Source: SLLW01 sp964388615
Lineage (GTDB): Bacteria; Bacteroidota; Rhodothermia; Balneolales; Natronogracilivirgulaceae
NCBI GenBank assembly: GCA_964388615.1
Contig: CAYMBG010000075.1
Span: 1 to 13,791 of the forward strand
Direction: 5' to 3'
Length of the DNA stretch: 13,791 nt
Of the stretch, positions 7,288-13,791 are shown one piece after another. A program made the position numbers and the translations under genes. Below the pieces are notes generated by a model. That model saw only the letters and a program-made list of their open reading frames with translations. It did no database searches and had not been told where the DNA came from. Each line of letters opens with the position of its first letter. The stretch's first letter is position 1.

Positions 7288-7767
7288 TTACCTGATGGTC
7301 TTGATTTCGGCCGATAATGAGATCATTTCCAGTATGGTCATTGCCGCTTCTCCTCCTTTGTTTCCGGCTTTGGTACCGGCACGTTCTATAGCCTGTTCGA
7401 TTGAATCGGTCGTCAGCACACCAAAACCGATAGGTTTTTTGTATTGTAACATAACATCGGATATTCCACGGGTTGTTGAACCGGCAACATAATCAAAATG
7501 CGGTGTTGAACCCCGTATGACAACACCCAGACAGATCAGGGCATCGTACTTATCTGTTTCAGCCAGTTTGGCTGCCACCAAAGGAATCTCAAAAGATCCG
7601 GGGCAATATACAGCATCAATCTGTGACTCTTCAACCCCGTGCCGTCTCAAGGTATCCACGGCCCCTTCCAGCAACCGTTCTGTGATAAAACTGTTCCAAC
7701 GGGATACGATTATACCTATTTTGGCATTAGTAACGTTGAAAGATCCTTCTATCTTATTTACTTGCAT
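7288..7767 (-). CDS. ribH: 6,7-dimethyl-8-ribityllumazine synthase
   Basis: RibH condenses the ribitylamino-uracil intermediate with 3,4-dihydroxybutanone 4-phosphate to give lumazine, the penultimate step of riboflavin synthesis. The protein is typically a pentamer or 60-mer capsid in the cytoplasm. With the ATG at 7765-7767 it has 159 residues, the usual size. The frame is open for 20 more codons upstream, but these overlap the PHP gene and look unlike the family. Seen motifs are IGIIVSRWNSFITERLLEGA (aromatic Trp24 stacks on the substrate), PGSFEIP at 56-62, GVVIRGSTPHFDYV with catalytic His90, and FGVLTTDSIEQAIERAG with Arg129 expected to bind phosphate. The start overlaps the end of the PHP gene by 10 bp, so the two are probably co-translated. 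No other riboflavin gene is nearby and no FMN riboswitch was seen. Confidence 0.96.
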   Translation of the reverse strand: MQVNKIEGSFNVTNAKIGIIVSRWNSFITERLLEGAVDTLRRHGVEESQIDAVYCPGSFEIPLVAAKLAETDKYDALICLGVVIRGSTPHFDYVAGSTTRGISDVMLQYKKPIGFGVLTTDSIEQAIERAGTKAGNKGGEAAMTILEMISLSAEIKTIR

Positions 7768-8624
7768 AACATTTCTGAATAGGTTCCGGTTTTTGAATAA
7801 TCTTTTGCCGTAGAATGTTTTAAACAACCATTGCCCGGCTCCAGGTTACAGTGGATAACACCGAAATGATAATAATCCGCAATGGTTCCGTGGAAATCCG
7901 AGCCGCCTGTGGCCATCAGATCAGAAGCGTCACAATACTCCAGATAGCGCCGCTGATGGTAGGTGTTATGGGACGGATGGTAACACTCGACTCCATCCAG
8001 CCCGAGATCCTTAAGCTGTTTCAGTTCGATAAAATTGTAGTTATTGGCCGGGTGAGCCAGCACGGAATACCCGCCGGCCGCTTTCACACACTCAATTGCT
8101 TCACTGACATCGGGATAATCCATTTTGTGATAAGCCCCGGCGGTGTTGCCCAGGTATCTTATGAAAGCATCCCGATGATCAGCGGCATATCCTTTTTTTA
8201 CCAGTATCCTGGCGATATGCGGCCGGCCTATTGAAGCGATTCCGGCTTCACCGATAACCTCGTCAAAGGTGATATCGAATCCGAGCTGATTTAATTTTTT
8301 GATGATAGCCTTTGCCCGGACCACCCGTTTGGTTTTCTGCGTTCCGAGCAGCTTTTGCATCAATTCGGCATCATCAAAAGCATAGGCAAGCAGATGGCAC
8401 TCTCTTCCCTCAAAAAGGGTACTCACTTCAGCTCCGCGTATAATTTCCAAATCTTCATTCCGTGCTGCATGTTCTGCCTCGCTCACCCCCGAAAAAGAAT
8501 CATGATCGGTAATCGCTATCGCGTCCAGTCTTCTCTCCACGGCAAGAGCAACTACCTGTGAGGGAGTCAACTTGCCATCAGAAGCCGTGGTATGTATATG
8601 GAGGTCAGCTCGTAACACGATCAA
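7758..8624 (-). CDS. PHP-domain phosphoesterase, YciV/RNase AM-like
   Basis: A 288-residue metal-dependent phosphoesterase of the PHP superfamily. The full set of metal-ligand motifs is visible: DLHIHTTASDG (His9, His11, Asp16), AITDHD (Asp40, His41), GAEVS (Glu66), ECHLLAY (His77), IGRPHIA (His136), VLAHP (His191) and GGSDFHG (Asp243, His245). With GVECYHPSH this matches the group of nucleoside 3',5'-bisphosphate phosphatase and E. coli YciV (also called RNase AM or TrpH), which hydrolyse pAp-type nucleotides or short RNA 5' ends. Exact substrate cannot be told from sequence. The start is TTG at 8622-8624, sharing TTGA with the ctpA stop; a GTG two codons later is equally possible, and neither has a Shine-Dalgarno. 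The last 20 or so residues after HCNLEP look non-conserved and run into ribH. Confidence 0.88.
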   Translation of the reverse strand: MIVLRADLHIHTTASDGKLTPSQVVALAVERRLDAIAITDHDSFSGVSEAEHAARNEDLEIIRGAEVSTLFEGRECHLLAYAFDDAELMQKLLGTQKTKRVVRAKAIIKKLNQLGFDITFDEVIGEAGIASIGRPHIARILVKKGYAADHRDAFIRYLGNTAGAYHKMDYPDVSEAIECVKAAGGYSVLAHPANNYNFIELKQLKDLGLDGVECYHPSHNTYHQRRYLEYCDASDLMATGGSDFHGTIADYYHFGVIHCNLEPGNGCLKHSTAKDYSKTGTYSEMLCK

Positions 8625-10270
8625 GGTTCAAGTATGAATGCATAATTTACCCGGTTCTGCAGCAGATCAACGGCTTGAATTGCGGCAGGATCGGTTTTCA
8701 GAGACTCCCTGATACGTCCGCTGCGACCCTGGTAGCGGGAAACAAGCTCAAGATAAAGCTCTTCGCGGATATGCTCGGCGAATTGTTCTTTTTCGCGCTC
8801 TTTTTTGAGCTCAATCAACTCCTCCATATCTGAAATACGTTCGGAAAACTCTTCTACAAGCTCATCCTCAAGAGACTCCCGAAAACGTTGCAGATGCCGC
8901 TCAGGCCTGGTGACATACTGAAAATCCCGATTTCTTAAATACTCGCGAAAATCCGAATAGAGCACATCCAGATCAAGATCCTCCGGGATCGTGTCATGTT
9001 CCGCCACATAATCGTTGGCAAAAAAGAAATAGTGGCTGTTCTGAAGCAAGGCAATTTCAAGCATGGTTTGTTGACGCTCGGTTGTGGTGAGATCCGGCTC
9101 GATTCCAATGCCTTCATAGACTGTGCGCCCGGCTTTGGTGGTAAACGGTGTGCGAAGAGAATCCGGGACCTCCTCCATATCGGCCATCTCCTGCTCGGTA
9201 ACGTAAGGAGTGGATTGGATCGATCTTCCACTCGGCATGTAGTACTTGGAGGTTGTGATTTTCAGGGACGCATTGTAGGAAAGATCCTGGACAATCTGAA
9301 CCAGTCCTTTGCCGAAACTGCGCTCACCGACCACCACGGCACGATCAAGATCCTGAAGCGCCCCACTCACAATTTCCGAGGCGCTGGCACTTCCGTTGTT
9401 CTGGAGGATCACCAGCGGCTTGTCCGGATACACCGGTTCTTCACTGGTTTCATAGGTCTGATTAGCCCTTGACAAGCGACCTTCGGTCCACACCACTGTT
9501 TCACCGGCCGGGACAAATTTATCGATTATTTTTACCGACTCCTCCAGTAAGCCACCCGGATTATTACGCAAATCCAGGACGAGTCCGTCAAGTGGAGCAT
9601 CCTCTTCAAGCTCCAGTATCGCTTCCCGGACTTCCTCGGCTGCGTTTTGTGCAAATCGGTTGAGCAGTATATAGCCGATGCGATCATCGGACTCCAGCAA
9701 ACCGGTATAAAACACATTGTTAACATCTATGGTCTCCCGGGTCAGCTCAAAATCCAGTAAATCCTCGATACCCTGACGCTGGATGGTCAGTACCACGGTG
9801 GAACCGGGATCTCCACGTAATAAACTTTGCAAATCTTCGGCACCCATCCGGGAAACATCAATTCCATCCGCTTTTTTGATGATATCTCCGGCACGCACAC
9901 CCCGTCGTTCGGCTGAATACCCTTCAATAGGTGCGATGACCACCAGTTGCCCCCCTCTGGCTCCCACTTCAAGTCCGACTCCGGCATACTGCCCCGTCGT
10001 TACCATATCCATTCGCCGGCTTTCTGATTCATCGATCAGCACGGTATAAGGATCCAGCTCCTCAAGCATGGAACTGATGCCACGCCGCATCAGGCGCTCC
10101 GGATCCACTTCATCTACATAAATATTGGAGACACTTTCAAAAACTTCACTGAAAATCGTGAAATTCTTCTTGATCAGAAAATAGGAGTCAGACGACCGGG
10201 CGATAAAACCGGCGCTGGTTATGCCCAGCAACAAGATGAACAACAGAATGTATCGGGAAAAAAGTCGCAT
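8621..10270 (-). CDS. CtpA/Prc-type carboxy-terminal processing protease (peptidase S41) with PDZ domain
   Basis: S41 proteases trim or degrade periplasmic proteins from their C-termini; the PDZ domain feeds substrate tails to a Ser-Lys site. The 549-residue protein has an N-terminal signal or anchor (about residues 6-24), a helical part, a PDZ domain at about 85-175 (GVGLEV, GVRAGDIIKKADG) and the S41 core at about 195-370. Visible motifs are VLDLRNNPGGLL, NGSASASEIVSGAL with nucleophile Ser296, and RSFGKGLVQ with Lys321, 25 residues later as in characterised enzymes. Beyond the core is a charged, helical C-terminal part of about 120 residues (EELIELKKEREKEQ and similar), which may mediate assembly. 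The ATG at 10268-10270 lies 38 bp after the mltD-like gene and has no Shine-Dalgarno. Being next to a peptidoglycan hydrolase suggests envelope hydrolase control, as with Prc in E. coli; that link is inference. Confidence 0.93.
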   Translation of the reverse strand: MRLFSRYILLFILLLGITSAGFIARSSDSYFLIKKNFTIFSEVFESVSNIYVDEVDPERLMRRGISSMLEELDPYTVLIDESESRRMDMVTTGQYAGVGLEVGARGGQLVVIAPIEGYSAERRGVRAGDIIKKADGIDVSRMGAEDLQSLLRGDPGSTVVLTIQRQGIEDLLDFELTRETIDVNNVFYTGLLESDDRIGYILLNRFAQNAAEEVREAILELEEDAPLDGLVLDLRNNPGGLLEESVKIIDKFVPAGETVVWTEGRLSRANQTYETSEEPVYPDKPLVILQNNGSASASEIVSGALQDLDRAVVVGERSFGKGLVQIVQDLSYNASLKITTSKYYMPSGRSIQSTPYVTEQEMADMEEVPDSLRTPFTTKAGRTVYEGIGIEPDLTTTERQQTMLEIALLQNSHYFFFANDYVAEHDTIPEDLDLDVLYSDFREYLRNRDFQYVTRPERHLQRFRESLEDELVEEFSERISDMEELIELKKEREKEQFAEHIREELYLELVSRYQGRSGRIRESLKTDPAAIQAVDLLQNRVNYAFILEP

Positions 10271-10308
10271 AGACGATAATTTTACAAAAAAACTCGGAAT
10301 AAACCTTC

Positions 10309-12309
10309 TCAGTTAGGTATACGTAACGTCTGTCCTGCGTAAATTCTTGTTGTCTGCAGGTTGTTAGCACTTTGAATAGCGCGGACCGTAGTGCCGAAGG
10401 TTCGGGCAATATTGGAAAGATTGTCGTTTGGTTGAACGGTGTAGATACGTTCCTCCCCGTCACCGCTGTCCGCCATTCTGCTACTTGCCTCGGTAATGGA
10501 AAAACCATCACGATCTGATCGGTTCATATCATTCAGCCGGGCATACAGTTCGCGTTGATTTGCAGGAACATGGATCGTAAGCCGCTGACCCGGCCTGATC
10601 AGGTTACTGATGTTGTTCCATGATCGCACTTGCCATGCCCGGACATTAAACCATTCCGCAATATGTCCTACAGTATCGCCGGATTTAACCACATAGGGAA
10701 CTGCCGCTGTGTTGGGCGGACGATTAGCACTGGGTGCCTGTGAAGCTGTCCGCTGACGTGCTTCTTGCGCTCTTGACGGTTCGTCGGCGCGTATCGCTAC
10801 ATCACCCCCGCCGGGTACGGGGATCACCAGATCCTGTCCGGGATGTATGACACTGCTGAGTCCTTCATTTGCCTGATACAAGGCTCTTACAGAGGTGCCA
10901 TAACGATTGGCAATCAATCCCAGTGTTTCTCCTCTTCTGACCGAATGAATGACCAGGTTGTTTACTCGTTTATCTTCAGGAATTTCACGATACCCCTCCA
11001 TGAACTCCTCTTTGGTGCCTTGCGGAATTTTAAGCGGATAGGGATTATCGCCGGGTGGAGTTGCCCATCGCAACAGTTCCGGGTTCAGGTCACGCAGTTC
11101 CTTTGTGGAGATACCGGCGGCATCAGCCAGCAGGCTGAGTTCAACCGAACCCTCAACTTCGACAACATCATAACTGTATAGCTCAACATCATACCCGGAT
11201 TCGAAACCGAAATCCTCGGGATTCATGGCGATCAGTGTCGCTGCAATAAAACCGGGTACATAGCCACGGGTTTCCCTGGGTAGATGCGGATAAATCTCCC
11301 AGTAGTTTCTGACACCTCCCGAAAGCCGGACAGAACTAAGCATACGACGGGTGCTCACATTGTAATTGGCCAGTGCCATATGCCAGTCACCATCCCAATA
11401 ATCATGAAGGTCGCGTAAATGCCTTGCCGCGGCCCGGGTTGATTTAACAGGGTCACGTCGTTCATCGACCCACCAGTTTCTCTCCAGGCCATACACCGAT
11501 CCGGTCGCATAGATGAACTGCCAAAGTCCGACCGCACGGGCACTTGAACTCGCTGTCGGAACCAGACCGCTCTCCACCATGGAAAGGTGGATCAGCTCTT
11601 CGGGAACATCTTCATCCTGGAAAATTTCCCGCATCATTGGAAAATAATAAGCTGATCGCTCCAGCCAGCGCTCCATTATTTCGGGACGCCTCACAGTCAG
11701 GTAGGCAATATGGTTGTTTACCTGGCGATTCCGGATCAAAGGGACTTGCGTTGTTTCGGTTTCAAGATCCTCCGGAAGCACATACCGATCCTGATCAAAC
11801 CAATCATCATCTTCTGCCATCATCATCTCCTGGTGAACCTGAAATATTTCGCCTTTTTCACTGACGATTGACTCACTAATGCCATAAAATTCCTGGTACT
11901 CTGTCATGACAGTACGATATAGCTCGGTAAACTGCCGGGTGTTCTGAATTTCCGGATGTTCATCCATCAGAGTCTGCAATGCAAGTAACCCATCCGTAAT
12001 ATACTCCTCGGCACTTACCAGGTCATTACTGATCTGGGCCTCCAGCGATAACAGATGCACCCGGTAGATATAGGCTAAGCGTTGCAATAGTTCCTGATCC
12101 AGCTTACCATTGGCTTGCTCCACTTCCCGGTGCTGTGAAGCTATGTTAATGCGGTCAAACCATGGTGCATCCAAAAGTTTGGTACGGTCCACCTGTAACG
12201 GCCTGGGCTCGATTTTTCGGTAATCGACACCTCTGTCGCGCTCATGTGCAATCAGTGACTGCGAAGCAAACATTACGAGACAGGCAAATGTTAGGACAAT
12301 CTTTTTCAT
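10309..12309 (-). CDS. MltD-like lytic murein transglycosylase with three LysM domains
   Basis: Lytic transglycosylases cleave the MurNAc-GlcNAc bond of peptidoglycan with formation of 1,6-anhydro-MurNAc. This 666-residue protein has a signal peptide (1-21, cleavage after SQSLIA). An alpha-helical N-terminal part of about 180 residues follows, with no motif I recognise. The GH23 SLT domain (about 225-345) has catalytic Glu246 in HLSMVESGL, then SARAVGLWQFI at 256-266 and MALANYN at 311-317. Three LysM peptidoglycan-binding repeats lie at about 454-498, 539-582 and 622-665, joined by Ser/Ala/Pro/Arg-rich linkers. The architecture is that of MltD, but MltD of E. coli is a lipoprotein and no lipobox is seen here: the only early Cys (residue 10) sits in TFAC inside the hydrophobic core. 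The ATG at 12307-12309 lies 123 bp after nadE; ctpA follows by 38 bp. Confidence 0.93.
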   Translation of the reverse strand: MKKIVLTFACLVMFASQSLIAHERDRGVDYRKIEPRPLQVDRTKLLDAPWFDRINIASQHREVEQANGKLDQELLQRLAYIYRVHLLSLEAQISNDLVSAEEYITDGLLALQTLMDEHPEIQNTRQFTELYRTVMTEYQEFYGISESIVSEKGEIFQVHQEMMMAEDDDWFDQDRYVLPEDLETETTQVPLIRNRQVNNHIAYLTVRRPEIMERWLERSAYYFPMMREIFQDEDVPEELIHLSMVESGLVPTASSSARAVGLWQFIYATGSVYGLERNWWVDERRDPVKSTRAAARHLRDLHDYWDGDWHMALANYNVSTRRMLSSVRLSGGVRNYWEIYPHLPRETRGYVPGFIAATLIAMNPEDFGFESGYDVELYSYDVVEVEGSVELSLLADAAGISTKELRDLNPELLRWATPPGDNPYPLKIPQGTKEEFMEGYREIPEDKRVNNLVIHSVRRGETLGLIANRYGTSVRALYQANEGLSSVIHPGQDLVIPVPGGGDVAIRADEPSRAQEARQRTASQAPSANRPPNTAAVPYVVKSGDTVGHIAEWFNVRAWQVRSWNNISNLIRPGQRLTIHVPANQRELYARLNDMNRSDRDGFSITEASSRMADSGDGEERIYTVQPNDNLSNIARTFGTTVRAIQSANNLQTTRIYAGQTLRIPN

Positions 12310-12432
12310 ATTCTGTAATCCGCACCTGGAAAATGGTGAAATGTTGGGATATTAAGGGGGGAAACCGGCAAAACCAATAACTAAGGAAACTACGGTAAAA
12401 CAGCGAGAAACAAAAGCTTTAACAAGCTGTTC
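12310..12432 (-). other. Intergenic gap between nadE and the mltD-like gene
   Basis: A 123-bp non-coding spacer between co-oriented genes, the longest in the window. It contains a weak terminator-like hairpin just after the nadE stop (listed separately) and a run of six G on the + strand at 12356-12361. A loose TTTG ... TAGTTTCC pair on the - strand is spaced about right for a Bacteroidota promoter but matches poorly. A separate promoter for the mltD-ctpA group is plausible from the length alone; I cannot point to a convincing one. Confidence 0.4.
12415..12428 (-). terminator. Weak terminator-like hairpin after nadE
   Basis: On the - strand AGCTT, a GTTA loop and AAGCT form a 5-bp stem beginning five bases after the nadE stop codon, followed by TTTGTTTC. 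Position and T-rich tail fit an intrinsic terminator, but the stem is short and poor in G-C pairs. Confidence 0.28.
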
Positions 12433-13791
12433 TCACATTTCCGTCCATCTCTGAACAATAGGCAAGCGCCGGCCGGAACCAAAGGCTTTTGAGCTGACCC
12501 GGAGTCCCGGAGCGGCCTGTCGCCGTTTGTATTCGTTGCGGTCTACCAGTTTTATCACATCCCTGACCTGCGATGCCGGATACCCTTTCGCAGTGATCTC
12601 GCGTGCCGGTAGCTGTTGCTCGATATAAGCCTGCAATATACCGTCCAGAACGTCATACTCTGGCAGGGAGTCGGTATCTTTCTGATCGGGCCGAAGCTCG
12701 GCGCTGGGTGCTTTTTCTATCGTTGACCAGGGAATGGCTTCCCGCCCCAAACCGGTCTCATTGATCCAGCGTGAGATAGCGTAGACCTCGGTCTTGTACA
12801 CATCAGACAGCACGGACAATCCGCCCGCCATATCTCCATACAGAGTGCAATACCCTACAGCTAATTCCGATTTGTTTCCGGTATTAAGAAGCATGTGACC
12901 AAATTTGTTGGAAATACCCATTAGGATGGCACCACGGGCGCGACTTTGTAAATTTTCTTCGGCCACGCCAAAGGGGCTATCCCCGAAGACCGGTTTCAGT
13001 GTATCCAGGAAGGCGTGATAGATATCACTGATAGGCAGTTCATGAAGGGTGATTCCAAGATTATCAGCCAACAGAACGGAGTCGGTCACACTTCCCTCAG
13101 AAGAAAACTTTGAAGGCATGGTCACACCAAGTATATTTTCGGCTCCCAGGGCCTCGACAGCAATGACGGCGGTAAGCGCCGAGTCAATTCCTCCGCTTAA
13201 GCCGATCACCGCCCGGTCCGGCATGCCACTTTTGCCGACATAATCACGTAATCCCAGCACCAGCGCTTGAAAAAGCCGCTCCTCCATGTCCGGAATCCGT
13301 TTCACTGCCGGACCAGACTCCGGAACAGCTTCCAGGCTTGATCCCTGCCAGTGGATGATCGCGGAATCTTCCTGAAAGGAAGCCATTTTCATCACCGTAT
13401 TTCCCCGGGCATCCACAACCGTACTGGCACCGTCAAAAATCAGTTCCGTATTGGCGCCAACCTGATTGCAGTAAATAATCGGCAACTCAAAGCGCTGCGC
13501 GTAGCGACCAAGCATATCCTGCCGCAATTCCGGTTTGTATTTGGTGAAAGGCGAAGCCGATATATTAACCAGCACCTCGGCGCCATCGGCTTTTAAAGCT
13601 TGAGCGGGCTCATCGCTGTAGGTGTGATAATTGTACTCGTTCTGGTTGTTCCAGATATCCTCACAGATTGTTATACCCCATTTCCTGCCTGCCCATTCTG
13701 TTACATGAACCGCTTTATTGGGCTCAAAATAGCGGAATTCATCAAAAACATCGTAGGTGGGAAGCAATGTTTTATGGATCTCATCCACAAT
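12433..13791 (-). CDS. nadE: Glutamine-dependent NAD(+) synthetase, 5' end beyond the window
   Basis: NadE makes NAD from deamido-NAD, ATP and glutamine in the cytoplasm. The visible part is 453 codons with no start: the frame is open through the right edge and begins mid-domain with IVDEIHKTLLP, so roughly 100 N-terminal residues are missing. Numbering from the Val codon at 13788-13786, the nitrilase-type glutaminase domain shows the catalytic Lys6 in KTLLPTYDVFDE and the nucleophile Cys42 in ITICEDIW. The third catalytic residue, a Glu, lies upstream. The synthetase domain follows, with the PP-loop GLSGGIDS at 196-203, TGNKSELAVGYCT and the NAD-binding stretch KAPSAELRPDQKDTDSLPEYD near the end. 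The shorter, bacterial two-domain type is indicated by the linker between the domains. The stop is TGA at 12433-12435, and the next gene is 123 bp away. Confidence 0.95.
   Translation of the reverse strand: MVDEIHKTLLPTYDVFDEFRYFEPNKAVHVTEWAGRKWGITICEDIWNNQNEYNYHTYSDEPAQALKADGAEVLVNISASPFTKYKPELRQDMLGRYAQRFELPIIYCNQVGANTELIFDGASTVVDARGNTVMKMASFQEDSAIIHWQGSSLEAVPESGPAVKRIPDMEERLFQALVLGLRDYVGKSGMPDRAVIGLSGGIDSALTAVIAVEALGAENILGVTMPSKFSSEGSVTDSVLLADNLGITLHELPISDIYHAFLDTLKPVFGDSPFGVAEENLQSRARGAILMGISNKFGHMLLNTGNKSELAVGYCTLYGDMAGGLSVLSDVYKTEVYAISRWINETGLGREAIPWSTIEKAPSAELRPDQKDTDSLPEYDVLDGILQAYIEQQLPAREITAKGYPASQVRDVIKLVDRNEYKRRQAAPGLRVSSKAFGSGRRLPIVQRWTEM

Noticed and set aside
7768..7827. Upstream extension of ribH by 20 codons
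   Set aside because: It lies wholly within the PHP gene and is Lys/Arg/Phe/Asn-rich, unlike RibH N-termini. The later ATG gives the normal length.
8996..9472. 158-codon open frame opposite ctpA
   Set aside because: Antisense to the S41 core with its full catalytic motifs; no evidence of coding.
1..13791. A new defence, secretion or mobile system, CRISPR array, tRNA or rRNA
   Set aside because: All long frames are accounted for by known housekeeping and envelope families, spacers are short, and I saw no direct repeat arrays, transposase genes, terminal inverted repeats or cloverleaf-like sequences.

Overview
The window is a compact stretch of bacterial chromosome holding twelve protein genes and no RNA genes, mobile elements or CRISPR. 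It looks like a Gram-negative, didermic member of the Bacteroidota / Balneolota / Rhodothermota group. The reasons are an outer-membrane BamA followed directly by a cluster of Skp/OmpH chaperones, a Skp with the GPDGD insertion that I remember from Bacteroidota Skp proteins, weak or absent Shine-Dalgarno sequences on most genes, and promoter-like TAnnTTTG / TTTG elements. GC content is moderate by eye. Genus-level placement (for example Balneolaceae) is a guess.

Left end, + strand (1-1376): the last 35 codons of a probable penicillin-binding protein 2 (mrdA), then rodA, the SEDS peptidoglycan polymerase. Together these form the elongation (rod) synthase pair. A strong Shine-Dalgarno overlaps the mrdA stop and serves rodA.

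The rest (1427-13791) is a single co-oriented run on the - strand, convergent with rodA. In transcription order it is nadE (5' part beyond the window), a periplasmic MltD-like lytic transglycosylase with three LysM domains, a CtpA/Prc-type S41 protease, a PHP-family phosphoesterase, ribH (lumazine synthase), uppS (undecaprenyl diphosphate synthase), bamA, three successive skp/ompH genes and rnhB (RNase HII). Most junctions are short or overlapping, so one or two operons are likely. The larger breaks are 123 bp after nadE and 115 bp before the second skp gene. The second holds a plausible internal promoter and a 12-bp perfect palindrome.

Functionally most of the window concerns envelope construction: lipid carrier synthesis (UppS), glycan polymerisation (PBP2/RodA), glycan cleavage (MltD-like), its possible proteolytic control (CtpA), and outer-membrane protein folding (BamA and three Skp). 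NAD synthesis, riboflavin synthesis, a nucleotide or RNA phosphoesterase and RNase HII are housekeeping passengers. I did not find a previously undescribed system. The most interesting points are the three divergent tandem Skp paralogues with their own promoter candidate, the mltD-ctpA pairing, and the cluster of non-ATG start codons (GTG for bamA, TTG for rnhB, TTG or GTG for the PHP gene).
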